Below, in pieces: positions 45,882 through 57,959 of a DNA stretch of 64,000 nucleotides. Position numbers and translations under genes: made by a program. The notes under the pieces are model-generated. The model was not told the origin of the DNA. It did not search any database and was given only the letters and a program-made list of their open reading frames with translations. Every line of letters begins with the position of its first letter. The first letter of the stretch is position 1. This DNA is from Paragonimus westermani (lineage: Eukaryota; Platyhelminthes; Trematoda; Plagiorchiida; Troglotrematidae): the NCBI GenBank assembly GCA_008508345.1, contig QNGE01000936.1:40983-104982 (forward strand). The letters are read 5' to 3'.

Positions 45882-46826
45882 NNNNNNNNNNNNNNNNNNN
45901 NNNNNNNNNNNNNNNNNNNNNNNNNNNNNNNNNNNNNNNNNNNNNNNNNNNNNNNNNNNNNNNNNNNNNNNNNNNNNNNNNNNNNNNNNNNNNNNNNNNN
46001 NNNNNNNNNNNNNNNNNNNNNNNNNNNNNNNNNNNNNNNNNNNNNNNNNNNNNNNNNNNNNNNNNNNNNNNNNNNNNNNNNNNNNNNNNNNNNNNNNNNN
46101 NNNNNNNNNNNNNNNNNNNNNNNNNNNNNNNNNNNNNNNNNNNNNNNNNNNNNNNNNNNNNNNNNNNNNNNNNNNNNNNNNNNNNNNNNNNNNNNNNNNN
46201 NNNNNNNNNNNNNNNNNNNNNNNNNNNNNNNNNNNNNNNNNNNNNNNNNNNNNNNNNNNNNNNNNNNNNNNNNNNNNNNNNNNNNNNNNNNNNNNNNNNN
46301 NNNNNNNNNNNNNNNNNNNNNNNNNNNNNNNNNNNNNNNNNNNNNNNNNNNNNNNNNNNNNNNNNNNNNNNNNNNNNNNNNNNNNNNNNNNNNNNNNNNN
46401 NNNNNNNNNNNNNNNNNNNNNNNNNNNNNNNNNNNNNNNNNNNNNNNNNNNNNNNNNNNNNNNNNNNNNNNNNNNNNNNNNNNNNNNNNNNNNNNNNNNN
46501 NNNNNNNNNNNNNNNNNNNNNNNNNNNNNNNNNNNNNNNNNNNNNNNNNNNNNNNNNNNNNNNNNNNNNNNNNNNNNNNNNNNNNNNNNNNNNNNNNNNN
46601 NNNNNNNNNNNNNNNNNNNNNNNNNNNNNNNNNNNNNNNNNNNNNNNNNNNNNNNNNNNNNNNNNNNNNNNNNNNNNNNNNNNNNNNNNNNNNNNNNNNN
46701 NNNNNNNNNNNNNNNNNNNNNNNNNNNNNNNNNNNNNNNNNNNNNNNNNNNNNNNNNNNNNNNNNNNNNNNNNNNNNNNNNNNNNNNNNNNNNNNNNNNN
46801 NNNNNNNNNNNNNNNNNNNNNNNNNN
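45882..46826. other. Assembly gap, 945 N
   Basis: Unresolved sequence. By comparison with copy 1 it should hold the rest of the CR1-X 3' UTR (the equivalent of about 22330-22700), one SINE arm and part of the tRNA-like core, near 520 bp, so the gap size may be an estimate. Confidence 0.95.
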
Positions 46827-47010
46827 AGTTCAAATCCCGGCCGTGGCAAGGATATGCACTACTGACGAGCTCTAATGAGAGCGAAACTCGAGTATATTGC
46901 TTCTTTTCAAAGGAGGTCGGCTGGAAAGTCTATCTGAATGCGAACGCTGCGATCAAATGTGAGTGATGGTCAACTTGAAAATGAAACCAAATCCCCGACT
47001 ACTCATCAGT
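46827..47010 (+). mobile_element. Hammerhead SINE, copy B, partial, core inverted
   Basis: Starts at the B box inside the gap edge (AGTTCAAATCC at 46827-46837). The hammerhead, T4 run, right arm (46907-46980) and then the tail (CCGACTACTCATCAGTAAAT, reverse complement of the family 5' tail) follow. In copies A and E the tail lies next to the arm on the A-box side; here it lies next to the arm on the hammerhead side. Confidence 0.75.
46856..46900 (+). ncRNA. Type I hammerhead ribozyme, copy B (mutated)
   Basis: Core CTGACGA and GAAA, stem II and stem III as in copy A. The cleavage triplet is GTA, which hammerheads tolerate, and the 3' side of stem I is TATTGC, leaving one mismatch with GCACTA. 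Activity may be reduced. Confidence 0.75.
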
Positions 47011-47400
47011 AAATCAGTGCCCCATCCCATTTTTTGACTGGATCTATGAAGCGAGCGAACTATTTTTTTATTTTTGCTTTTGTCAAGGTTTTATAAACTA
47101 CAATCATTTTCTTTTTGATCACGTCTGTTTTGGTAGCAGATTTCACGTTTGTGCTACTGTTTAAGTGATCGTTTTGTATCGCTCGTAAATGTCTGCGGTG
47201 AACGCCCATAGCTCAGCATGCCTTTCACATATGTGGTGAGAAATATACATTATTATTACTTACCATCAGCCGGTTTATCTCGCCCGGATTCTGTTGAAGT
47301 TGTGCGAACCCTCCTTCAGAAAAGTTGCTGAGCACGAAACGAAACCCAGTTACAGTAGGGTGGCCTGTGTGTCCCACTCAAAACCAGTTACTTTGGTATT

Positions 47401-47583
47401 TTATTTTGATTCATAGTCGGGAACGGTGAGTTTAACTGGACGGATTTTAGGACCAAGAGAGTTGCAGACGATTTGAACTGCAGAAGAGGCGTTGATTTCT
47501 CGTTCTCCTTCCCTGTGCACTGCTAGGCGAGTCAGACTTAACCATGGGCTTACTTTCGGAATGTGCTGATCCAAAACTCTCAT
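47401..47583 (-). CDS. Small ORF, unknown protein
   Basis: 60 residues starting at an ATG, with landmarks LDQHIPKVSPWLSLTRL and ASSAVQIVCNSLGPKI. Composition is protein-like. It lies just beyond the end of the CR1-X copy B. It could be a fragment of a retroelement ORF1 or an exon of a host gene; I recognise neither. Confidence 0.2.
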   Translation of the reverse strand: MRVLDQHIPKVSPWLSLTRLAVHREGEREINASSAVQIVCNSLGPKIRPVKLTVPDYESK

Positions 47584-47599
47584 ATTATCTTTGCAGATC

Positions 47600-48890
47600 G
47601 AGTACCTCTTACCACTTGGATCGCACTTGGCACTTACTTATATCATAGGGTTGCACTTGCGATACCCTAGGAGGATGTGGGCTAGGAAATCAATCGAATG
47701 AACCCCCGTTTGCCTGCTGCAGTGCACGTGGAATACTCCATAAAACAACGCTCCAAACTGTATACACAGTAGTAGGTGCATTTGCCTGTCGTCCGATGAA
47801 TGTCTCTGCGTCTGTTTGTTGTATGTTTGTGTTCACGTGCGTTCATGGCATTATACACACCTCTGGTCTTGATGGTCAGATACTTAGTCTCCTTACATAT
47901 GATTGCGCCTGGACACTGTATTGTTTAACGGACGCGTTGCGATTTTTGTACAGCACGGTTTACGCTTTTAACTCGAGACTAGTTTCTGTTGTGCGTGTAT
48001 GCAACTCTTTAATTTAGGGTACGTATACAGTAAGGAAATCTGATAACATTGCTCCGACCAGGTAAGCCTTTCCAGCCGTTCTTTTTATTGTTCTAAGCGC
48101 TACAGCTGTATCGCTGTGCATGCAGACTTGTTAGTCTGCTGTAACTGACTATTAGCACGTGAGCTTCTGTAGTTGCAACCGCAGGCTGATGAGCACTATG
48201 AGCTTTGGAGTTCAGGTTGCAATACGTTATGGTTTTATTTATACATTGCAATTCCATTCGGACCCCAGTTTTTTTCTTTCACATTCCCCATTTGTTACGT
48301 CTGACGCACATTATTTAATCAAAAATTGCTGGTGGCTGTTCCCACCTTCATACTTTGCCAGGGTTTTCAAATGACTCGGACATATCCGGCACTCAAGGGG
48401 AGGTAAATGCAATCTAATTGAAAAACTTTAGTGCGGCCGCTGAGGGGGTGATTACATTTATTGCAATGGTGCAGAGCAGTGTACGCTTATAAGCCATTCT
48501 GTGAACGGTGATGGGTCCTCTTGTTAGCCTTGTTATGAAAAGAAAGAGAAAAACATGGAAAATACATACGAGATAATTTTGAAAGTAAACCACGCGACGG
48601 GTGATTAGGGTGATTTTTGGTCAATACCCTCAAAATTTTCGCGTCAGGTTATCGATAACTTTGAAAAAATACCTAGTTAATTGCGGATTTTCGTTGGCAG
48701 GGTTTCTACTGACTGTTCTACTGAGTTACATTCTGTTTTATGCGCTCCAGCCGACGTCTAGTTACGATGAGTTCACTAGAGCGCGTTACCCCAGCATTCT
48801 TGTTAAACCATCGTTTTTCCTCCGTTCGGCATGGATTTCTTCCTGGTCGATCACGCATAGCAGATACGATCAGCCCGTGAATAGGATGAC
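47600..48890. other. No gene recognised
   Basis: Nothing recognised. The frame at 48601-48999 has a hydrophobic segment (FSLAGFLLTVLLSYILFYAL) that could be a membrane helix, but it has no ATG start and overlaps the beginning of RT debris. Confidence 0.3.
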
Positions 48891-48899
48891 GGGAGCAGT

Positions 48900-49870
48900 A
48901 TGCAATGACCTTACCACCGAGACTTCTGATTGCCCCACGTGTTCCCCCCAGGCACAGACCGGAACTTCGTGTTATCCAAAAAGCGGTTCTTCGTTGTAAC
49001 CCCTATTTTCTAGAGCTTGGAACCTTTAGCGTCGCAACCGGATCACACTATCCGTCTACCTCCATGGTGTATGTGGAATTTCTTCAGCGACCTGTTCTTG
49101 GTCTTCTGCTACTTCCTGCTTACACAAACGATCTTCCAGCTAGTGTTCACAGTAACGCTGTTCTTGAAGAGAAGAAACTTAAATTTCTGATGCTGGTGAA
49201 CCCGCCGCACTACCGATATATCTTTAAGAAATGATTGAAGTCTCCCCCAATTGGCAACAAGTCCGTACGCATGCAGCTTGGTGAAAATTTCGGCTGTTCT
49301 CGTGATTTTTAACGCGTTCACCAGATTGAACATCAGGGAACTCGACCTGGAGGGGGATCCAAGCACATGGATGCCGTCCATCTTATCTTTTAGGTGTGAT
49401 CGTGAGAGGGTAGCAAACAAACGTTCTGTTACCCTTAAGTTCACCTTCACCGCGTAGAAGAGGACTCTTATAAGCACTTTAGGCGTTTTGCATAAGACCG
49501 CTACTCGAGTTTTGAATCAGGTCTTGCGCAACTCGTCGTTATCAAGCTGATCACAGCCTTAAAAATCGTCACACACGAGTCTTAACTTTTAATTCCTGAT
49601 CGACTTGCACTTGGACTTGGATGACTCCGTGATGATCTGAGTTCCACACACTTGCTTACCGTAGGCCTTGTGAGACAGAACATCGTCGTAATGAACGCTA
49701 GCGGCTGGAAAGGACATGCCGGGAAGGTTTGCAAGAGGTGTTCCCGGACATCCTTCTAACAACAGACCATTTCCTGTTGGGTTAGTAACCACTGGAACGG
49801 CGTCCCTTCTAATGTCGTGATCTATGTTTCTGAATGTCATGATTCTTGTCTACTTAACACAAAACATTAA
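48900..49870 (+). pseudogene. Non-LTR RT fragment, decayed, plus strand
   Basis: 49076-49190 encodes QRPVLGLLLLPAYTNDLPAS, matching QGSVLGPLLFLIYINDLP, followed by NAVLEEKKLKF where family members have the catalytic ADDLKF, so the active site is lost. About 49320-49450 has ELDLEGDPST and RERVANKRS (family DLGVWVS and VANKA). About 49760-49830 has SNHWNGVPSNVV, the C-terminal NxWNxLP motif. Frames change repeatedly. It is a CR1-like element of another family. Confidence 0.65.
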
Positions 49871-50110
49871 TCTTACTGGGGTATTACTACTTGTAATCCT
49901 CAACGAGCAATGCCACGCCCTGCCATTAGCCATGACTTCCCAGGTGTCTAGGATCTTCTACCGCGGCTCCGTGTAATGGTCGCTGCATTGCTTGACTTGC
50001 ACCCGTCTGTTGTGGCGTGCCAGCGCCAAATTTGTAGTGCAATGGTGTAGTGACATGTAGTGCGCCGCCATTTTGTTTTGCCACACATACTCCCTTCCGC
50101 TTCCTTTCAG

Positions 50111-50193
50111 GTCCTCAAACACGTGGGTTGGCCGCGTCCATGCAACAGGCTGAGGAAGATGACCAACCAGAACTCGAGGTCGGCGGTCAATAA
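50111..50193 (+). CDS. Candidate terminal exon with acidic C-terminus
   Basis: A very good acceptor (CCCTTCCGCTTCCTTTCAG, AG at 50109-50110) precedes a short open frame ending MQQAEEDDQPELEVGGQ and a TAA at 50191-50193. Codon content is coding-like. Another frame runs to 50245. No partner exon is identified, so the exon is only a suggestion. Confidence 0.25.
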
Positions 50194-50249
50194 GTGTGGG
50201 ACCACGTCTTATTGGTGGAAACTGAAGGACAAAGACACGTTATAAATCG

Positions 50250-52090
50250 ATCTCTCTCGGTATCTGAGTTGTGTTACTGCACGTTTCTTGTTGATTTGTG
50301 GTTTTTCCATTCTGTGAAGTAGACTTTATTGTGCTCGATTGCGAACATAAGACACTGTGTGTACTGTGACCTTTGATTGACCCAATTGGAATATTTCAGC
50401 GGTAGGCAATTACTATTAGGATCTTTCATCTGAATAAGACCAAGATTCTGGCACAGCTACTTCTCAAAGTACGCCGTCACTATCCTCACTCAAAGTGTCC
50501 GCGAAATATCGAGGAAGCCAGCCTTGTGGATTGACGGAAGGCTATCCAAAGGCAGGCTGATGACCGGAGAACCCGAGAAGCCTCTTCAAGTTGCCGGACT
50601 ACTCAATGAAGGCAGGAGGATTACCAAGGGTGCCATTTAACGATGTATTGCTCAACTGGGCTACAAATGTGCGGGTATAGTTGGGCTTCTCCTCCTAAAT
50701 GAACTGTTCAATTTAGTTGTTCAACTTCCTCAATTAATGCTGAAAGTAGAGGAATTGGAAATAATTTCTTTTCATGCGTCCAGGAAGGGCATCGTGTGGC
50801 CAGCATGATAGATAGTGTTTGCGGCAACGAAGAGTGTTATTCGAAAGTAACGGCCGACGGTACTCAACATGGTGGTTGTGCGAAGTAACACCTCCGTCGG
50901 TGCTGTATACCCCTAAATCGGGCTTACGAAACGTATGTTTCATAATGAGACACAGTGAATTTGTGGGTCATGCACAAACAAATTCGACGAGTGCGATACT
51001 GTTGCCCATATTGAAACGGTGTGTGACAGTGTCCCTTGGGTGGCGTTTAAGCTGTTGTGCTCACGAAGGCAGAGGACAGAACAAAGTGAGTGGGGGGTAG
51101 CAGACAGAATAATTCTGATAGTAATGTGAGACGCTGTATGCTGCTGTTTTTTCGTGCCTTTGGGCTGTTGTTATGATCTGCCGGCGTTCGATAACGAAAA
51201 GTAGCTAGCGCACATGTGTACGGATCACAGACATGTAGCGCAGAGCCTAACGACATCAATGCCCCGGAGAGACCGAAGACCTTGACCCTCAGCCGAGAAT
51301 ATATTTTTCTGAAACCGAAGACAACGTAGCAGATGAGCGTCTGCACACAGTCCTTGAAAAGCCTTAAAAACTCTCATCTGAAAAGATGCATCAAAAGTGG
51401 AGTAAGCCAGTCAGCGATGGAGGGGAATCGTGCGGCTAACTTAAGTTTTAACACCTCGCGGTGCAAAAATAAGCAAGGGTCCACCAGTGGCGAGTAAAGT
51501 CTAACCAACTGCGCAAAACCAAACTTTGACAAGTAGAAGTTATCAAGCTGTAGTAATATAACGAGATGAACGCTTCTGGTAAGAGGTATTTGTCGCACGT
51601 GTCACTCTGAAGGTCCTGATGGTTCTTGTAAGAAACGCCCGCACTTGTCACCGGGAGAATTTTGAACGTAATAAAAGAAACGATCAACGAGAAGAAGTTG
51701 AATAAAAATATGGAGCGCGGTCACTGACTTCCAATCAGACGCTCGACATTCACCGGTCACGTGAAAAGGTAGGCACTCTTAGGCCCACTACCAACAGTAT
51801 GCGTTGCAGAAGTGACGGTGGTATAGGAACACAGACGCAATGAAAGGAAAGTGAAAAGGAATAAATATAGGAAGTCACCGGTTAGTGATTAAAACAAGAG
51901 TGTAAAGAAGGGAAGGGAAAAACTTAGAAATATCGAAGAGCTGAGAAAAGGTGCATGTAAGAGGAAAACACTGAAGAAAAGATTGAACGATGTTCGTAAC
52001 CAATGGCACTTTTTGATAATTGCCGTTTTAGGTCCCAAAACTATCGGCAAACTAGCAACCGGTCAAAGCAAGAATTCCATCATCATACGC
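50250..52090. other. No gene recognised
   Basis: Frames of up to 99 codons on both strands without recognisable content. The 5' part of the non-LTR element starting near 52.1 kb may extend into this stretch. Confidence 0.3.
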
Positions 52091-52099
52091 ATTCCTGAA

Positions 52100-55000
52100 A
52101 TCATTGCGAAAGATGGCTAAATATTTGAAAAAGGGGAGTGATTCCACCCATTAAATCGCTCAGGGTCAGTAAACGTTCTGGAACAACTTGCCGTTAAATG
52201 AACAAAGAGGTTGAGCAGGTGGCATACTACTAGGTGCGACCCCGTGCTCGCGATGGCTAATCTCGCAAAACCCGTCATCGGAATATGTTCCTGGCGGCCG
52301 CACAACACAACTGCACGGCTACTCAAAGTACAGGTAGAGTGACGCCAGGTGACTCGACAAGATGAAAGTATGTTAGCTGTCCCATTGAAATTGAGTTTTC
52401 GACTGGGGCGCGGCAGCACAATAATAGGTTGAAAAGAGTTGCGGGCGGAACCGGAGAATGGTGAGAGGCCTAGAAGGCTTCCACCGGTTATGTAGGCTTC
52501 CCAACGCAGGAAGTATGTATCCTTCAGACTGAGGATAGAAAGGAGTACACCCTTCGCGGGGGGAATGACCAGTTAAAATGTCTAGACCGTAAGCTGCTGC
52601 TCAGGTCAGATAAGTCAAAACGAGGAGTGTTCGTGGATAGTCCCTGGGCGCTTTGTGCAGCGTTGTTGTTGGCCTTAGGAATGGATGGCGTGAACTCTCA
52701 GTTAAGCTAGTGAATGTGGGTATCGTTGCAATCACTTAGTTCTGGTTAGAGGGGACAAGTTCGTAGATAATATTCGCCCCCTCTCGCTTGCATATTTGAT
52801 CCACGGGGTGAATAGACAAGTTGTGGAATGGGTGGAGGATGTCCTACTGTCAATATCACATGGTTATGGCTAACATCAACAGGCGGAAGTGAGTGTGGGA
52901 AATATTCGGCTGTCGGACTGTTCCGCAACGAACGGCAGAACAGGTATACCACTGCTGGGCGATCACGAAAGCTCCTCTTCTATTCGGTGAGGGGATAGGC
53001 ATCTACTCAGTGTTATTCGAGAGCAAGTGAGCATGTCACAGTGACTCACGGAAACGGAGTTCAAGGCTAACAGGGCGGGCCGCAGACTGACGCATGTTGC
53101 CAGTGGTACGTTCGCCGAGGCAATGTTAGAGCTTCTCAGTGAGATGGCGTTGACTCAGCTTGTCAATACGTTCAGTGGACGGAGGACGTATGAAATGCTA
53201 AAGTTTAGACATCGTCACAGCAAGGAACCCTAAGAGCATCTTGGGCTTGAAGTTCAGACTGCCCGTTGGGAATGATTATCAAGAGGGCCTGCGTCTACAA
53301 TTTGTCTCTGTACGCCAAACTTCCCATTGGCTGTCGTAGATCCTCCGGGAACATGAATATTCAGCAACTCATGTAGGGTGCAAAATATGTAAATTGTGCA
53401 GATTGTGTTGGTACCAACAGAATAAACGAGGCATGGACCGTAATCGAAGATAATCTTATGCAATTTACTGCTATGTATGACTCAATCAGAGGTAGACGGC
53501 ATAAGAGATAGCTTCCGTGGTGAACAACTAGGGTAGAAAAGGAGCAGAGGGAAAAAGGAAGAATTCGCGCTGTGTACAAATCCTCACATGAGTACACGGG
53601 ATTTTGTCAATTATAAGCTGCTAGAAATACTATGAGTGTTTTGTGGAAAATTTGAAACGAATCCAGCAGGGATTCATCATAAAAGCCTTAAGGCCTTCTT
53701 CAGGTTTCCAGATCGAAGAAGCCATAAGAAGGATGTTGAGTAACATCGTCGTTACACCCAGCAAAGTTGTCGAGTTTGCTAGAAAAAGCAAAGGTTCCCG
53801 TAAGTCTTTGAGGCTGCACGCATCCCGCAGTACTGCTCAACACAGTGCCCGCGAGAGAATCCGTGATGGAAGAAAATGAACCGGAATGAGACATAGTTAA
53901 AGGTGGGTTGCATAGACTGATCGTGAATAAGGCAGCGTAGTCAGACTGTAAAAATACGAGTACACTGTGGCCTCTGAGTAATGTTTTTTCAGGGGCCTGT
54001 CACCCGTCTGCGTACTGCCAGTTTCCAGAAGCCCACCATTATAGATGACTGGAGAAAGGCCTTGATTGTGGCCTTCCGTAAGGGGGCGAAGAAAGCATGA
54101 GGTAAAAACTACCGACCAGCAGGTCCGCCATCTGTTGTTCTGAACCTGTCTGAAAGAAACACTGAGGGTGGGACTGTGGAACTCTGCCTGAAGAAGGCTC
54201 TCTCCAAGGGACCAACGTGGATTTTTGTGGCGTACACTGTCTCATCAACCTGGTTTTGTCCCTCAACGAGACCACGTAAGAGTTGACTAGATGGAGCAAG
54301 CCGAGTTTTGCTACTTGAACGTTAGGAGAACATTCGACTCAGCTGATCGCCGGCTGTCACTGCTCATATCATGACGTTTCGCTTTCCTTCAAGACATCTG
54401 GGATGGATACAGGAGTTCCTGAGGGACCATACCTTTTACTTATCGATTGCACTGGAGAGGTCCGCTGGATTTGCAATGGTTAGCTGGTTCCCTCGAGGAC
54501 CGGTTCTGAACCACTATCCACCATTCTCCGTGATCTCACCAAAATCCTGGACTGGCCCTACTGCATCTTTGCTGATTATATGGAGGCTGTTGGAAATCCT
54601 GGTGGCACGCGCACACAGGAAGACCTGGATACTGCCCAAAGGTTGTCAGATGAGTGACGGATACTCTTGAATGTAGGCCATGGTAATCAGATACACGCTA
54701 AAGGATAGAAGACGTTAGTGAGGAGGGTAGCCAATGACTTTGAAGTTACCACAGCAGAGATCTTCAGTCTTCAAACAACACTTGGAAGCGTCCAGAAGAG
54801 GAAATACCGTACTATATGTGCTGCCAAAATCTTCCGCTTTAGGGACACCGGAGGCGCTGCTACTGCCTTTCAAAGCTTACGTAATTCTTCACTTGACGAA
54901 CTGTGTGCCGACTTGAATTCCAAATTTTCCAATGTATACTAAGGTGGTTGAGGAAGTTTGAAGTTGTTTTGCAAGACAGCTGAAGATAACATGGAGCAAC

Positions 55001-55150
55001 CTGTACGGAGAAGATCGAGGAATCTCGACCCATTCCGTTAGGTAAACGAGTGGTAAAGAAGAAATCGCGTAACCCTTCAACACTCTTGAGGTGACGGCGA
55101 GAGTTGGGGCAGAATGTGTGTTTAGACTAACCCTCCAGGCCATAATATTA
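52100..55150 (+). mobile_element. Non-LTR retrotransposon (third family), endonuclease and RT, plus strand
   Basis: Endonuclease C-terminal half at about 53110-53290: FAEAMLELLSEMALTQLVNT followed by LGLEVQT (family LGLEVQ-P-G-SDH). A linker at 53400-53890 (NEAWTVIEDN-like and RIRAVYKSS). RT from 54030: DWRKALIVAF, NYRPAGPPSV, FRRTFDS-like FDFAKAFD equivalent, HLGWIQEFLRDHTF, and PYCIFADYMEAVGN at about 54560-54600, where the catalytic FADD reads FADY. The C-terminal RT region runs to about 55150 (FRFRDT, CVPTW). Frames change many times. The region 52100-53000 is weaker and includes NLAKPVIGICSWRP, possibly the start of the endonuclease. Confidence 0.7.
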
Positions 55151-56035
55151 GGTTAAAGAAAACGATGGTTGCTAGATCGATTAGGGCCAACGTGTTCGTA
55201 TATCGGGTTATCAGCGGTCGGAGCATATGTTAAAGCGGCTGCCTCTGCTGATTGTTTGAAGACTGCTATGTGTTTTATAGAAAGCCGGCTACCACGCTCT
55301 CTATCCTCATTCATTCCCTTCTCCTTGATCATTCCTACATTCGACGTCTGATTGGTAGAAGTTGCGAGTCTTTGCTGCAAGGACAAACATGACCATTCGA
55401 ATTACTAGGGCGACATCTAAGTTGTCCCACGGACGTTAATCATGACGTGTTTCTAGGTCTTGATATCCTTTGCTTGTCGAAACTTGTTCCACCGTACTTT
55501 TTTCTCCCACAGTTCCTAATGCTGGGACTTCGTTCATGTGTAACCTGGTATCATTTTGCACCTGATCGCTCCGCCGTAGTAGGACTGTCGCATTTGGTCG
55601 TGTTTGTGTGATTCATTGACCTCGGGATTTGCATAGTCGCTAGATCCAATATCGGAGTCTGTCGCCACTTCATTCCGTTTGGTTTATGATAACTTTCTTG
55701 TACCTCAGCCCCTTGTTACTAACAAACTCGTCTTTATGACGGTCTATTTTCGGATCTGAATCGGTTGCTCGGCTGGCTTGGAATTTATAGAAGCCTGGTG
55801 CACCGTACAAATAACTATTCTATGTTCAGCGTATCGACTGACGGTGACAGAAGAATAAGGATAGGTCGAAGAAACAGTACACATCCGGGATTAACGACAT
55901 GCTTTGACAGGGTGTGATATCCTCCGATAATCAAACGGGACTCAGATGAAAGCTTGATAAATGTTCGCTGCTTCTCTTTCCTAGCTTACTCACGAAAAGG
56001 GGTTATTCGTTTGTTTCATTGACTTGTTCCAAAAC
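55151..56035. other. No gene recognised
   Basis: Nothing recognised between the plus-strand non-LTR element and the 3' end of CR1-X copy 2. Confidence 0.35.
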
Positions 56036-56399
56036 ACGTGATGTTACATTAATTTACCTTTCACAAGATCATGTGTGAGTCGATGTTTCGAATATTTCGA
56101 AGTCACTGTAGGCAGTACGTCCCGTAACATGCAAGCTGGCCGTTTTTACCTTGACTGTCCATAGCACTTGTTGAACAGATTTGTGGCAATGTGAAGACAC
56201 CGGGGAACAGCCTTGTAAAAGAAAACGACAAGGACATACATAAGCCAAGGGCTCAGTAAACCATGCACACGACTTACACAAACGAAAACTTAAACGATGC
56301 CAACAACACAACAGCGCGCCTAGCTACACAATCCAACTTCGTCCTTTGCGCGTCTACCGGTTTCGACTGCAAGTCACAGTCCAAATGCATCTTCAAGAA

Positions 56400-56880
56400 G
56401 TTTTGGCATCACTTTACTTGAATAATAATAATAAATTTCTCATTGTTATTCATGTCTTTGACTTCATTTGGAAGTTTATTCTAAATGTAGGAGTACTTTA
56501 CAAGGAAGAAGTTTGCATGTATACTTTTCCGGGATATCAGGGTTGGCAAGGTGGAACCCTTACTTCTTAGGCCATATGAAGGGCTGTGTTGTAAGTGGAC
56601 AGCAAACGCTGTGGTAATCACATCCGGATGTATGAGTTTATACAGCAGCGTCAGGTTCAACTTCAGTCTACGCAACCAAGGTTTTCACAGCGCTGTCTGT
56701 AGGTGAGCAAAGATAAACATCCTATTAAGCTTTCGGTAGACGATCGTTGAAGGTTTTCTAACATAAACTTATCAGACTTGCACAGACGACAGTAAACGAA
56801 AGTGCAATACTCCAGTTGAGGCCGAGCACACATTTTGTAGTGTCAGCTTCGCAGCTGGTAGACTGAACGTCTTTTTGATA
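56400..56880 (-). pseudogene. Nested 5'-truncated CR1-X-like RT tail
   Basis: Starts at KKTFSLPAAKLTL (about 56880) and runs through RRLKLNLTLLYKLIHPD to HANFFLVKYSYI (56481) and on to a (TTA)n run at 56420-56435 on the minus strand, the element's 3' end. It lies inside the 3' UTR of CR1-X copy 2. It ends in a microsatellite directly after the RT tail, without the long 3' UTR, so it may be a sister family. Confidence 0.6.
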
Positions 56881-57959
56881 CATCGTCGGATAGGTGTGGA
56901 GGTGTTTGGGCTTTGGTGAAAGAGGGTAGGATATTCCAAAATCCGGTGAACGATTGGGCAGGCTCCGGCGCAAGACCTCAACCATTGACTGAAGCCGTCT
57001 AGAAGCTGAAAATCTTGCGAGTTATTTAGTCAGGATGAGGTTCTGAGCGTCCACTAATCGCGGAAGTTCTCCCTCACACAACAGATGATTGTGGGGTTAG
57101 GAAAAAGAACGCAGTCTCACGCGTTGATTGATAAACATAGGATGATCACACTTTGAAGAATAATGTGTATGCAACCGTTTTCTACAGACTGTGCTATGTT
57201 GATCTTTTTACGCTGGTGAGTAAAATATATGACCCTGTCAACTCGTTGTTGTAGTGTTTTGCAATAATTGATTGACCGGCAGTCACCCCTGGGATGATTA
57301 TCACACGGTAGTCAGAACTCCGCACAGAGTTTGATGTCGGTTCGCTTCATAAGGAGGTTGTTCAAAACTGAAATCCATATTTTACAACACAAAAATTTGT
57401 TAGATGGATTGCAGGGAGGGTTGAGTTAGATGAAGGAGTGAAATGGATAAGTCAAGGTTTCCAGTACAGTTTTGTAGGCCAAATGAAAGGGGAATTTTCA
57501 CCGCAGTTTTGTGTGGACGGTTTTTTCAGTTAGTCGCTGATCCGTTAATATCGGCTACCATCAGTCGCAGTCTGGAGGCTTATAGGCCCTGTAATCTTGG
57601 CAATCAACAGGATGAGTAGAACATTACAAACAGGCATATATATGTGGAAAAGTGTATGCGTGGCTTATAAAACTGTGTATTTTCTACGTTTGTGTTTTAG
57701 GTATAACACGTACAAGGTCATTCTGTTGGGTTTACTAACAAGCGCGAATTTTACATCCTCCAGCAATGTGAGCAATGCATGCAGACTTGAATAAAATGGT
57801 GTTGGTTTTATTGCGGTTCTGCTAGCACACGTTAGATCAAATGCTAAGTGGGGATGGGGGTTAATGATAGAAGAACACCGAACCGCTTCCAACAAGTTGT
57901 TTTCGAGAGGAGCGCTAATGAAGACGGGTTATATACGTCATTTGCAGCTGACGGCCGAA

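Larger units (their letters stand above)
45458..47345 (+). mobile_element. CR1-X 3' UTR, 5'-truncated inverted copy (copy B)
   Basis: 45458-45881 is the reverse complement of about 22700-23130 with very few differences. 47012-47345 is the reverse complement of about 21612-21945. Between them are a 945-N gap and the third hammerhead SINE. It begins just after the position of the RT stop, so no RT is present. Identity with copy 1 extends about 85 bp beyond the (TAA)n segment (47260-47345) and then stops. Confidence 0.8.

Noticed and set aside
45602..46966. 454-residue plus-strand frame across the gap (and two long minus frames)
   Set aside because: Most of it is translated N. Only the first 93 codons are sequence, and they are the antisense-free copy of the CR1-X 3' UTR frame.
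49109..49477. 122-residue minus-strand frame
   Set aside because: Antisense shadow of RT debris with the QRPVLG and TNDLPAS landmarks on the plus strand.
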